DNA from: Variovorax sp. OV700
Lineage (GTDB): Bacteria > Pseudomonadota > Gammaproteobacteria > Burkholderiales > Burkholderiaceae_C
Assembly (NCBI RefSeq): GCF_900099805.1
Contig: NZ_FNDR01000002.1
Location: 248,001-312,000, forward strand
DNA length: 64,000 nucleotides
Direction: 5' to 3'
In this document: positions 8,436-16,794 of the stretch, piece by piece
Position numbering within the stretch: position 1 is the first letter of the stretch
How the letters are laid out: the number at the start of each line of letters is the position of its first letter
Notes under the pieces: model-generated
Told to the model about the DNA's origin: nothing
Seen by the model: the letters and a program-made list of their open reading frames with translations, nothing else
Database searches by the model: none
Position numbers and translations under genes: made by a program

Positions 8436-10673
8436 ATGACCGCCGAAAACTCCCAGATCATCTATACCCTCACCGACGAGGCACCGCGCTTGGCAACCGC
8501 CTCGCTGCTGCCCATCATCCAGGCTTTCGCCAAGCCGGCGGGCATCGACGTCGCCACCAGTGACATCTCGGTGGCCGCCCGCATCCTGGGTCAGTTTCCC
8601 GAAGTGTTGACCGAAACGCAGCGGATGCCCGACAACCTGGCAGGACTGGGCAAGCTGACACTGCGGCCCGAAGCCAACATCATCAAGCTGCCCAATATCA
8701 GTGCCTCGGTGTCCCAGCTGAAGGCCGCCATCAGTGAACTGCAGGACAAGGGCTACAAGATTCCCGACTACCCCGAGAGCCCGAAGACGGACGAGGACAA
8801 GAATATCCGCGCGCGCTACAACAAGTGCATCGGCAGCGCGGTGAACCCGGTGCTACGAGAAGGCAACTCCGATCGCCGCGCGCCCAAGGCAGTGAAGGAA
8901 TTTGCGCGCAAGAACCCGCACAGCATGGCCGATTGGAGCCAGGCGTCGCGTTCGCACGTTTCGCACATGCACCACGGCGACTTCTATCACGGCGAGAAGT
9001 CGATGACGCTGCACAAGGCGCGCGACGTGAAGATGGAACTGCTCACCAAGAGCGGCAAGGCCATCGTGCTCAAGTCGAAGGTTTCGCTGCTCGACCGTGA
9101 GGTGATCGACTCGATGTTCATGAGCAAGAAGGCCCTGCTCGATTTCTACGAGCAGCAGATCCAGGACGCGCACAACACGGGCGTGATGTTCTCGCTGCAC
9201 GTGAAGGCCACCATGATGAAGGTGTCGCACCCCATCGTGTTCGGCCACTGCGTCAAGATCTTCTACCGCGAAGCCTTCGAAAAACACGCCAAGCTGTTCG
9301 AGGAGCTGGGCGTGAACGTCAACAACGGCATGGTCGACCTGTACAACAAGATCGCCACCCTGCCTCAAAGCACGCAGGACGAGATCCGGCGCGACCTGCA
9401 CGCTTGCCACGAACATCGCCCCGAGCTGGCGATGGTGGATTCCGCCAAGGGCATCACGAACTTCCACTCGCCCAACGACGTGATCGTGGACGCCTCCATG
9501 CCCGCGATGATCCGCAACGGCGGCAAGATGTACGGCGCCGACGGCCGGCTGAAAGACGTGAAGGCCGTGATGCCCGAGAGCACCTTTGCCCGCATCTACC
9601 AGGAGATCATCAACTTCTGCAAGTGGCACGGCGCCTTCGACCCCAAGACCATGGGCACCGTGCCCAACGTCGGCCTGATGGCGCAGCAGGCCGAGGAATA
9701 CGGCTCGCACGACAAGACCTTCGAGATCCCCGAGGACGGCGTGGCCAACATCACCGATCTCGATACGGGCGAAGTGCTGCTCAGCCAGAACGTGGAAGCG
9801 GGCGACATCTGGCGCATGTGCCAGGTCAAGGACGCCGCCATCCGCGACTGGGTCAAGCTCGCCGTCACGCGCGCGCGCAACTCGGGCATGCCGGTGGTGT
9901 TCTGGCTCGACGCCTATCGCCCCCATGAGGCGCAGCTCATCACCAAGGTCAAGATGTACCTGCACGAGCACGACACCACCGGACTGGACATCCAGATCAT
10001 GAGCCAGGTGCGCGCCATGCGCTACACGCTGGAGCGCGTGGTCCGCGGGCTGGACACCATCAGCGCCACCGGCAACATCCTGCGCGACTACCTGACCGAC
10101 CTGTTCCCCATCATGGAGCTGGGCACCTCGGCCAAGATGCTGTCCATCGTTCCTCTGATGGCTGGCGGCGGCATGTACGAAACGGGCGCCGGCGGCTCGG
10201 CACCCAAGCACGTGCAGCAGCTGGTGGAAGAGAACCACCTGCGCTGGGATTCGCTGGGAGAGTTCCTCGCGCTGGCCGTGAGCCTGGAGGACCTGGGCAT
10301 CAAGACCAACAACGCCAAGGCCAAGGTGCTGGCCAAGGCGCTCGACACCGCCACCGGCACGCTGCTGGACAATAACAAGGGCCCCTCGCCCAAGACCGGT
10401 CAACTCGACAATCGCGGCAGCCACTTCTATCTGGCGCTCTACTGGGCACAGGCCTTGACCGCGCAGACCGAAGACAAGGAACTGGCTGCCCACTTCAAGC
10501 CGCTCGCCGATTCCCTGGCCGCCAACGAGCAGAAGGTCGTGGACGAGCTCGCCGCCGTGCAAGGCAAGCCGGCCGACGTCGGCGGCTACTACCTGCCCGA
10601 CGTGCGCAAGACCGATGCAGTGATGCGGCCGAGCGCAACGTTCAACGCGGCGCTGGCCGCCGTGGCGGGCTGA
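8436..10673 (+). CDS. icd: NADP-dependent isocitrate dehydrogenase, monomeric type
   Basis: A 745-residue enzyme of the monomeric IDH family, which converts isocitrate to 2-oxoglutarate and CO2 with NADP in the TCA cycle. The length matches the family (about 740). Recognisable blocks include [40 protein letters not shown] with the following [20 protein letters not shown] and [20 protein letters not shown]. The ATG at 8436 follows a long non-coding leader with a T-rich stretch. A structured inverted repeat lies downstream (10702-10744). Many proteobacteria carry a homodimeric IDH as well; whether this replicon holds the only copy cannot be told here. Confidence 0.97.
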   Translation: MTAENSQIIYTLTDEAPRLATASLLPIIQAFAKPAGIDVATSDISVAARILGQFPEVLTETQRMPDNLAGLGKLTLRPEANIIKLPNISASVSQLKAAISELQDKGYKIPDYPESPKTDEDKNIRARYNKCIGSAVNPVLREGNSDRRAPKAVKEFARKNPHSMADWSQASRSHVSHMHHGDFYHGEKSMTLHKARDVKMELLTKSGKAIVLKSKVSLLDREVIDSMFMSKKALLDFYEQQIQDAHNTGVMFSLHVKATMMKVSHPIVFGHCVKIFYREAFEKHAKLFEELGVNVNNGMVDLYNKIATLPQSTQDEIRRDLHACHEHRPELAMVDSAKGITNFHSPNDVIVDASMPAMIRNGGKMYGADGRLKDVKAVMPESTFARIYQEIINFCKWHGAFDPKTMGTVPNVGLMAQQAEEYGSHDKTFEIPEDGVANITDLDTGEVLLSQNVEAGDIWRMCQVKDAAIRDWVKLAVTRARNSGMPVVFWLDAYRPHEAQLITKVKMYLHEHDTTGLDIQIMSQVRAMRYTLERVVRGLDTISATGNILRDYLTDLFPIMELGTSAKMLSIVPLMAGGGMYETGAGGSAPKHVQQLVEENHLRWDSLGEFLALAVSLEDLGIKTNNAKAKVLAKALDTATGTLLDNNKGPSPKTGQLDNRGSHFYLALYWAQALTAQTEDKELAAHFKPLADSLAANEQKVVDELAAVQGKPADVGGYYLPDVRKTDAVMRPSATFNAALAAVAG

Positions 10674-10701
10674 GGAGGGTAGGGCGCGGCCAACAGCGAT
10701 C

Positions 10702-10744
10702 CCTCGAACAGGCTTTCAATGAAAGGGATTGATTCCGTTCGAGG
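10702..10744. other. Nested inverted repeat downstream of icd
   Basis: CCTCGAAC (10702-10709) pairs perfectly with GTTCGAGG (10737-10744), and the enclosed sequence contains a second stem, CTTTC-AAT-GAAAG (10713-10725). It follows the icd stop codon by 28 bp. It could be an RNA 3' structure or an atypical terminator, since no T-run follows. Confidence 0.45.
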
Positions 10745-11115
10745 TCGCTGAGCGACATGTGCAGGCTGCAGGGCGATGCAAGCAACGTCGATAAATGCGA
10801 ATCGACCCAGATCGCTCTGCCGCCGGACCTGCAAGCCCTGAGCATGAGGAGTGACAGCGGCCGGCATCGAGGCGGTTCCCTGAGCGGCTTTTTCTCCCTG
10901 GCCTCTACCAGCGCCGAACCGCTGTCGACAGGCAGTGTGCGTGACCCAGGTGAAGTCGGAGTGAAGTTCGTGCGGGAGTTCTGTGAAACGATACTGGCCG
11001 TCTTGTTTCGTGGGACTTCTTCCTCAAAAAAACTTACGCCCCCAACCAGGGCCGCCTGTCAACGCTAGCTGCGCAGCGCGCTCTCCGATCGACGATGAGC
11101 GCGGGTCGAGCGCAC

Positions 11116-11165
11116 CGAGGCCGCTGCTCAATCCTTGCTCCGAGGCCGCTGCTCAATCCTTGCTC
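11116..11165 (+). repeat. Perfect 25-bp tandem duplication
   Basis: The 25-bp unit beginning CGAGGCCGCTGCTCAATCCT is present twice, at 11116-11140 and 11141-11165, with no mismatch. A third partial copy may start at 11166 (CGCGGCCGC). Identity of the two copies implies a recent slippage or replication event in non-coding sequence. Confidence 0.9.
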
Positions 11166-11415
11166 CGCGGCCGCATTCGAGAGGAAAAGCTAAATGGCAA
11201 GATTCGTCTTGGTGCCAGGTGGTTGGCACTGCCTAGGAACTGGCGACGAGCACCGCCTTTCGCGTCGACGCTCCAACTGGCTACGGTGGGAGCGGACTAA
11301 ATTCTGAGCGACCGTTTCGTGGCGTGACGTGCTTCGGGTGTCTGCAGTCATTCGGCGGCGGAACCGGGCCATTGGCCCACGGCCCAAGTACCGGGCGCAA
11401 GCAGCACCTGGCGAG

Positions 11416-11900
11416 TCAGCCGAACGACTGGTTGGAAAGGGCGAACAGGCGCACGTCCGCATCGGCCTCAGCATCAATGTCGCGCGCCTGAAGGTCGCAC
11501 ACCATGGACACCGCATGCCCGACGCAGGACAGTCTTGCTTCGTTCGCGCGCAGAGGCGTAGGCCGACGCACCGGCGCCTCGGTCGATGACCATCGTCGTC
11601 CCGGCCGCAAACAACGCATTCAACAATGCGGTCCGGTCTATTCCCGTGGCGGCCAGATCCAACTGGCGCACCCGTTCGCCGTCTGCTGCCTGCATGGGAT
11701 GTACGCCCACCGGCGTGGTGGCAAGGACGGTTTCCGCGGGCAGCACGGCCTGATGCTGGGACACCTGTCCGCGGGCGACGAACCCGAGCTGCGTATAGAG
11801 CGGGAGCCCTTCCCGGGTGGAGTTCAGGAGCACCGTGCGGTTGCGCGCCTCGTGGAGCAGCTTCTCCATCAACGCGCGTCCCAGGTGTACCCAGAAAAGT
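11416..11900 (-). pseudogene. Remnant of a GNAT N-acetyltransferase, truncated and frameshifted
   Basis: Reading leftward, a frame starts abruptly near 11900 with the acetyl-CoA-binding signature HLGRALMEKLLHEARNRTVL, then LPLYTQLGFVARGQVSQHQA, typical of the second half of a GNAT fold. It continues through RVRQLDLAATGIDRTALLNA, as in tandem or long GNAT proteins. Near 11560 the homologous reading moves to another frame (GHAVSMVCDLQARDIDAEAD) that ends at 11416. Upstream of 11900 the expected N-terminal half is missing. So the gene lost its 5' end and carries at least one frameshift. Family assignment is from motif recognition only. Confidence 0.6.
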
Positions 11901-12077
11901 GGAAATGTTGTGATTGCGGGCTTGTGTCGGTGGATCCTGCCGCCGCAACGAAAGCCGGGATTCGAGTATCTTCAACCGCACGACAGCACAAGAGCCGGCA
12001 GCAAAGCCGTCGTCTGCGGACATCGGCTTCGTTGATCACGATGGCCAGCCGAAGTATCAAAAGAGCCTGGAGACACC

Positions 12078-13787
12078 ATGAATCATTTCGCTTTTCGCGC
12101 AATCCTCCGCATCGGTTTCGCGTTGCTTGCCTTGTTCTTGTCGGCGTGCGGCACGGTCCCGAACGCCGACCAGCTCGCAAGTGCCTGCGCCGGCCTCGCG
12201 GGCCACGTCATCGCACCCGGCGCAATGGGATTGCCCAGCGGCAAGGCCTCGGTCGCTTCGGCTGTTCTCACGCCGGCCTCCGCCGCGGCGGTCAATGGCG
12301 GTGCGTTCGTGCCGGCCCTTCCGCAGTTTTGCAAGGTCAGCGGCACCATCGCATCGCGCGACCCCGCGGCCCAGGCCATCAACTTTCAGTTGAACCTGCC
12401 GACCACCTGGAACGGCAAAGCCCTGCAGTACGGTGGCGGGGGCTTCAACGGGGTGCTGATCACCGGGTTGACGCCCCTGCGCGACGCAGCGCCAGACGAT
12501 GCCCTGCCCATCGCGCGGGGCTATGCGACCTTTGGCCAGGACTCCGGCCATCAGGCCTCCGCGTTTCCGGCCGGAGAGCCCGGCGCCTTCGCGCTGAACG
12601 ACGAGATGCTCGAGAACTTCGCCTTCGCTTCCTACAAGAAGGTGAAGGACGCGGCCGTGGACATCATGCGCGCGTATTACGGACGCCAACCGCAGCGCAT
12701 GTACTACTTCGGCGGCTCCGAAGGGGGCCGCGAAGGGCTGACGATGGCGCAGCGGTTTCCGGCCGACTACGACGGCATCGTGAGCGTCGTCCCCGTGATC
12801 AACTGGACCGGCCTGTTCCATGCCTTCGTGCGCAACCAGGTACCGCAACACGAGGACTGGCTGCAGCCCGAAAAAACCGCGCTCATCGCCAAGGCCACCT
12901 CTGACGCATGCGACGCGCTCGACGGGCTGGCCGATGGCGTCGTGAACAACTACATGGGGTGCCAGGCCCGCGTGGATCTGCAGCGCTTGCGCTGCCCCGG
13001 TGGCAGCGACGCCGGCGTGCACTGCCTGTCCGATGCCGAGTTGCGTCTCATGCGCGGCATCCACTCGCCCTATGTGTTTCCCTTTCCCATCGCCAACGGC
13101 CTCACGGCGTATCCGCAATGGCTCTATGGGCACGAGGACAGCCTCGACGGCCCCTCGGCCCTCAGCATGGTGCGTTGGGTCTCCGGCACAGCGGCACCCG
13201 CCGCGCCGCCGGACGCCGCGCGCAATTCCACCCAGTGGATTTATGGAAGCAACTGGATCCGCTATGCGATTGCGCGTGACAAGACCTATGACGTGCGCCG
13301 CTATCGGCCAGAGGATTTCCGCGACCAGGTGCAAAAAACCTCGGCGCTGATGGACTCCACGAACCCGGACCTGTCGGCGTTCTTCGCGCGCGGCGGCAAG
13401 CTGATCCTGCGCGAGAACGCCGCGGACCGCGCACAGAGCACGCTCATGGGCATTCAATATCACGAGGCACTCGTGGCGCGCTTGGGCGCCGCCGCGACCG
13501 AAAAGTCAGTGCGGCTTTACGTCTCACCCGGCTCGACCCATTCCGGCAACTCTCGCGCGGTCGCGGGCGGGCCGGCAGTGCCGACGATGGTGGACCTGCT
13601 GGATCCGCTGGACCGATGGGTGAACGCTGGCGACGCACCCGCGAATGCCCTGGTGCAGGTTGTCAAGGCGCCCCTTCCGCCGTTTGCAGTGCAGGCCTCG
13701 CGTCCCATGTGCCGCCATCCCGGCTACCCGCACTACATCGGTGGTGACCGCGCGCAGGCGTCCAGCTATCAGTGCCGGCCTTTTTGA
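12078..13787 (+). CDS. Tannase/feruloyl esterase family lipoprotein
   Basis: A 569-residue secreted esterase. The N-terminus is a lipoprotein signal peptide with the lipobox Leu-Ser-Ala-Cys (cleavage before Cys near residue 23), so it is probably membrane-anchored. The body is the tannase/feruloyl-esterase alpha/beta-hydrolase: nucleophile in GGSEGGREG, a lid with a calcium-loop-like segment CDALDGLADGVVNN closed by paired cysteines, the late Asp/His region around YVSPGSTHSG, and paired Cys in the C-terminus (MCRHPGYP and YQCRPF). Such enzymes cleave galloyl, feruloyl or terephthaloyl esters outside the cytoplasm, consistent with the aromatic-acid catabolic genes further along. GGAGA precedes the ATG at good spacing. 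Its last 19 bp overlap the convergent gene at 13769. Confidence 0.92.
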   Translation: MNHFAFRAILRIGFALLALFLSACGTVPNADQLASACAGLAGHVIAPGAMGLPSGKASVASAVLTPASAAAVNGGAFVPALPQFCKVSGTIASRDPAAQAINFQLNLPTTWNGKALQYGGGGFNGVLITGLTPLRDAAPDDALPIARGYATFGQDSGHQASAFPAGEPGAFALNDEMLENFAFASYKKVKDAAVDIMRAYYGRQPQRMYYFGGSEGGREGLTMAQRFPADYDGIVSVVPVINWTGLFHAFVRNQVPQHEDWLQPEKTALIAKATSDACDALDGLADGVVNNYMGCQARVDLQRLRCPGGSDAGVHCLSDAELRLMRGIHSPYVFPFPIANGLTAYPQWLYGHEDSLDGPSALSMVRWVSGTAAPAAPPDAARNSTQWIYGSNWIRYAIARDKTYDVRRYRPEDFRDQVQKTSALMDSTNPDLSAFFARGGKLILRENAADRAQSTLMGIQYHEALVARLGAAATEKSVRLYVSPGSTHSGNSRAVAGGPAVPTMVDLLDPLDRWVNAGDAPANALVQVVKAPLPPFAVQASRPMCRHPGYPHYIGGDRAQASSYQCRPF

Positions 13788-14119
13788 GCGTCCTCTTGGA
13801 CAGCCTTGGACGCGCGGCGATAGGCCAGGATCATGAGCACCAGGCCGGCAAGAGCCGCCAGGTTCGACACCAGCGCAAGTGCGATCAGCAATGCCGACGC
13901 ATCCATCATGAGAACAGCTGCTGCCGACGAAGCCGCCCAAAGCCCGCCCCACCTCAGGATGTACATGTCCATGTAGGTCCTGAGCCAGACGTTGTTTCTG
14001 TGCTCGATGGCTTGGGCCTCGGCCGCGGACGCCTCTGGTGGAATCTGTTCGAGGAAACTTTTCGGGGACCAGAAGCGATTCCAGATGGATGCGGCGGGGC
14101 GGGGTTGCGGTGGGCTCAT
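13769..14119 (-). CDS. Small membrane protein of unknown function, downstream of brkB-like gene
   Basis: A 116-residue protein with a hydrophilic N-terminal half (NRFWSPKSFLEQIPPEASAA, then HRNNVWLRTYMDMYIL) and two hydrophobic segments in the C-terminal half (about residues 53-75 and 78-101), ending in a charged tail. I do not recognise the family. It lies 50 bp downstream of the BrkB/YihY gene on the same strand and may be translated from the same mRNA. The ATG at 14119 is the most plausible start; MSVSMSP upstream is possible. Confidence 0.72.
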   Translation of the reverse strand: MSPPQPRPAASIWNRFWSPKSFLEQIPPEASAAEAQAIEHRNNVWLRTYMDMYILRWGGLWAASSAAAVLMMDASALLIALALVSNLAALAGLVLMILAYRRASKAVQEDAQKGRH

Positions 14120-14169
14120 CGAGACGGAGATTACCTGCTCGCGATCGGCACGCCAGCCAAGGCGGGCTG

Positions 14170-14994
14170 CTAGGCCCGTGCGGGCTTGCCGGCCGGCCGC
14201 CTGCGCGTGAGCGCCAGGTTGGCGGTCATCATGGCCGCAACCAGCGTGACCAGCCACGAGAAGTAGACCCACAACAAGAACATGGGGAGCGCCGCGAACG
14301 CCCCGTACAGCGCCTTGTACGTCGGCACCTTCACAAGGTAGTTGGTGAAGCCGCGCTTGCCGAGTTCGAAAGCCACGCTGGCGATCAAGCCGCCCGCGAA
14401 GGCGTCGCGCAGCCGCACCTTGGTGTTCGGGACGAGGTAGAACATGCTCGTCAATACCGCCAGGCCGAGCATGAGCGGCCCGAGGTCGAGCACGAATGCG
14501 AGCGAGTGCGGCAGCGCGCCGATCAGGCCCATGGAAATGCCCAGCAGATACGACGTGGCCCACAGGCTCAGCCCCAGCACGGGTGGCCCGACGGCCAGCA
14601 TCAGCAGATACAGGCCGACCCTCTTGAAGAACGGCCGATTCTTCCGGACCTTCCACATCTGGTTCAGCGCGTTCTCCACGGTGAGCAGCATCGCGATGGC
14701 TGTGCCCAGCAAGAAGAGCGAACCGATCCAGGTCAGGCCACTGGCGTTGGCGGCGAACTGGTTCAGGTACTTCAGCACCGTGCGTGCAATGTCGGCCGGA
14801 AGCAGCCTGCTCAGCAAGAACTCCTGAAGCGCATCCTTGAACCGCGCGAAGACCGGGAATCGCGTGAGCAGCGCAAAGCTCACGGCCAGCACGGGCACGA
14901 TGGACAGCAAGGTCGTGAACGCCAGGCTTCCGGCAACTTGGGGCAGGCGCTCTTTCCGGGCGCGGTCGATCGTCAGGCGGGTCAGGGCAAACAT
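14170..14994 (-). CDS. YihY/BrkB family inner-membrane protein
   Basis: A 274-residue protein with six hydrophobic segments. Family marks are the opening AGSLAFTTLLSIVPVLAVSF, the GLTWIGSLFLLGTAIAMLLT segment followed by ENALNQMWKVRKNRP, and the late RLRDAFAGGLIASVAFELGK and YGAFAALPMFLLWVYFSW blocks. BrkB/YihY proteins were once annotated as ribonuclease BN; their real role (virulence or serum resistance in Bordetella, possibly export) is not settled. The start at 14994 (MFALTRL) is used because the conserved region begins right after it; longer in-frame alternatives exist upstream. Confidence 0.93.
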   Translation of the reverse strand: MFALTRLTIDRARKERLPQVAGSLAFTTLLSIVPVLAVSFALLTRFPVFARFKDALQEFLLSRLLPADIARTVLKYLNQFAANASGLTWIGSLFLLGTAIAMLLTVENALNQMWKVRKNRPFFKRVGLYLLMLAVGPPVLGLSLWATSYLLGISMGLIGALPHSLAFVLDLGPLMLGLAVLTSMFYLVPNTKVRLRDAFAGGLIASVAFELGKRGFTNYLVKVPTYKALYGAFAALPMFLLWVYFSWLVTLVAAMMTANLALTRRRPAGKPARA

Positions 14995-15134
14995 GTATCG
15001 CTGAGGGAGGAGGAATCGAACGGTTTCGCGGCCGCAACAACCGCCGCCGCTGCGGCGATTGTGATCAGTCCGCCGGACCGTACCCTCCGTTCGACCATCC
15101 CCGCAGAAAATCTGCCCTGGCCTCCCAACCCGGG

Positions 15135-15515
15135 TCAGCTCTTGGGCTTGGCGTATTCCTCTGCGCTCATCATCTCCAAGGCGACGAACCTGTCGTCGCC
15201 TTCGACCCATGCGTCGTGGCCCGGTGGAATGGTGTACGACATGCCTTCCTCGATGACGGTCTTCGTACCGTCATTCATCTGCACGGTGATGCGGCCGGAA
15301 ACCGCATACCCGACGTGAGCCACCTGGCAGCTGTCCGTGCCCACGACCGGCTTGATGCACTTCGACCAGCGCCACCCGGGCTCGAGTTTGAAGCGCCCGA
15401 GCGTGTAGCCCTCGAGGCGGACCACTTCGACCCGGGTCTTTTCGGGCTCCCGAACCTCGTCCGGTTCGTCATGGGATTTCGTCTGGAGCTTGTTGACATT
15501 CATGGGACTTGCCAT
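15135..15515 (-). CDS. Cupin-domain protein
   Basis: A 126-residue single-domain cupin. The first motif is spread over GWRWSKCIKPVVGTDSCQVAHVGYAVSG and the second is seen in YTIPPGHDAWVEGDDRFVAL, with the PGHDAW histidine as a likely metal ligand; the usual HxH of motif 1 is replaced by VAHVG, so metal binding may be weak. The start at 15515 has a strong CAGGAGA Shine-Dalgarno. It diverges from an SOS-type promoter 110 bp away. No substrate can be proposed. Confidence 0.85.
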   Translation of the reverse strand: MASPMNVNKLQTKSHDEPDEVREPEKTRVEVVRLEGYTLGRFKLEPGWRWSKCIKPVVGTDSCQVAHVGYAVSGRITVQMNDGTKTVIEEGMSYTIPPGHDAWVEGDDRFVALEMMSAEEYAKPKS

Positions 15516-15622
15516 CGCGACTCTCCTGGCACGAGCGAGCAGATCGTCGGCGGCAGCCTCGTGCCGAGCCACGCGTCGAACGGTTGAATGTTAGTACCGG
15601 CGACCCACTTCGGCGACATATT

Positions 15623-15658
15623 TTGAAAACCTTATTAGTACTGTTTAAAAAAACAGTA
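15623..15658 (+). promoter_or_regulatory. Promoter with perfect LexA (SOS) box
   Basis: TACTGTTTAAAAAAACAGTA at 15639-15658 matches the CTGT-N8-ACAG LexA operator, including the flanking TA on both sides. It overlaps a promoter reading TTGAAA (15623-15628), a 17-bp spacer and TAAAAA (15646-15651). The ATG of the next gene is 10 bp after the box. LexA would cover the -10 region and start site, so the small ORF and DUF72 gene downstream should be induced by DNA damage. Confidence 0.85.
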
Positions 15659-15668
15659 TCATCGAGGC

Positions 15669-15887
15669 ATGGACCCCATTCCTGCACCCCTCTGGATCGC
15701 CGCTTGCGCGCACCGGCTGCAGCAGCGGTGGCATACCGTCGATCCGCTGGAACTGGAGGAGGTCGCGCGCGAGCTCTGGCGCGATCCCCGCCTACGCACA
15801 ATGTCGCCCACGGAGGCTGCGGTCGAGTGGCTGCAACCGGTAGCGTGTGTCAATGGGCATTCTGGTCGGCACGGCTTCATGGACTGA
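15669..15887 (+). CDS. Small LexA-linked protein of unknown function
   Basis: A 72-residue protein starting at ATG 15669, right behind the LexA box, with GAGG 4 bp ahead. Composition is that of a real helical protein (WIAACAHRLQQRWHTVDPLE, then EEVARELWRDPRLRTMSPTE). Its last 35 bp overlap the start of the DUF72 gene in another frame, which suggests translational coupling. I do not recognise the family. No helix-turn-helix, metal-binding or membrane motif is obvious. Confidence 0.7.
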   Translation: MDPIPAPLWIAACAHRLQQRWHTVDPLELEEVARELWRDPRLRTMSPTEAAVEWLQPVACVNGHSGRHGFMD

Positions 15888-16752
15888 CAAGACGCTGCTC
15901 GCGTGCGGTCGCTTCTACCCGAAGGAGGTGAAGACCGCCGAGGCGCGCCTGCGCTACTACGCGTCGATCTTCCCGCTGGTCGAGATCGACTCCAGCTTCT
16001 ACGGCATTCCGGCGCCCGCCAATGCAAGGCTCTGGACCGGGCGCACGCCCGAGGCCTTCACCTTCAACGTGAAAGCCTTCCGGCTGTTCACCGGCCACCA
16101 GACCGATCCCAAAGTGCTGCACAAGGACATCCAGCAAGCCCTGGCCACGACCACCACCAAGGCCTTCTACTACCGCGGCATGCCGCCCGAGATCAGCGTC
16201 GAGTTGTGGCGGCGCTTTCGCGAGGCCATCGCACCGCTAAGACAGGCGGGCAAGCTCGGGCTGGTGCACTTCCAGTACCCGCCGTGGCTGGTCTGCAACC
16301 GCGAGGGACATGCGCATGTGGCGCATTGCGTCGAGCAGATGGCCGGCCACACGGTGAGCATCGAGTTCCGGCACCGTTCATGGTGGGACGACGCGCATCG
16401 CGCCGGCACCATCGAGTTCCTGCGCAGGCTCGGTGCCGTGCACACCATCGTCGATGGTCCGCAAGGCTTTGCCAACAGCGTACCGCTGCTGGCGGAGACC
16501 ACCAACGCCGACTTCGCATTGGTGCGCCTGCACGGGCGCAATGTCGACACCTACAACATCAAGGGCGCGGCCTCGGCAGCAGAGCGCTTCGACTACGACT
16601 ATCCCGACCAGGAGCTGCGCGAAATCATGGCGGAGGTGGTGCGCCTGGCCTACAAGGTGCGCAACACGCACATCATCTTCAACAACTGCGACGAGGACAA
16701 AGGGCAGCGCAACGGCATCACGTTCATGAAGATGCTGCTGGCGCACGGATGA
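15853..16752 (+). CDS. DUF72 (YecE-like) family protein
   Basis: A 299-residue TIM-barrel-like protein of the DUF72 family. Typical blocks: ILVGTASWTDKTLLACGRFY, RLRYYASIFPLVEIDSSFYG, TFNVKAFRLFTGHQ, LGLVHFQYPPWLVCN, VSIEFRHRSWW, FALVRLHGRN and the C-terminal HIIFNNCDEDKGQRNG. The biochemical function of DUF72 is unknown; a link to nucleic-acid metabolism has been suggested. The ATG at 15853 fits the conserved N-terminus; a GTG two codons earlier is possible. The gene is co-transcribed with the 72-residue ORF from a LexA-controlled promoter, which supports a role in the DNA-damage response. Confidence 0.93.
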   Translation: MGILVGTASWTDKTLLACGRFYPKEVKTAEARLRYYASIFPLVEIDSSFYGIPAPANARLWTGRTPEAFTFNVKAFRLFTGHQTDPKVLHKDIQQALATTTTKAFYYRGMPPEISVELWRRFREAIAPLRQAGKLGLVHFQYPPWLVCNREGHAHVAHCVEQMAGHTVSIEFRHRSWWDDAHRAGTIEFLRRLGAVHTIVDGPQGFANSVPLLAETTNADFALVRLHGRNVDTYNIKGAASAAERFDYDYPDQELREIMAEVVRLAYKVRNTHIIFNNCDEDKGQRNGITFMKMLLAHG

Positions 16753-16794
16753 GCCGCGCGCGGCCGGAAAAGACAGGGCAGGGCGCGGGCTGCA

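Larger units (their letters stand above)
10674..11415. other. Gene-poor interval with repeats, no convincing gene
   Basis: About 740 bp between icd and a broken acetyltransferase. Apart from the nested inverted repeat and a 25-bp tandem duplication, I see only short frames with poor codon character (for example 10757-11068 and 10983-11300 on the plus strand). Composition is less regular than in neighbouring genes and includes homopolymer runs, which fits decayed DNA. Confidence 0.6.
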
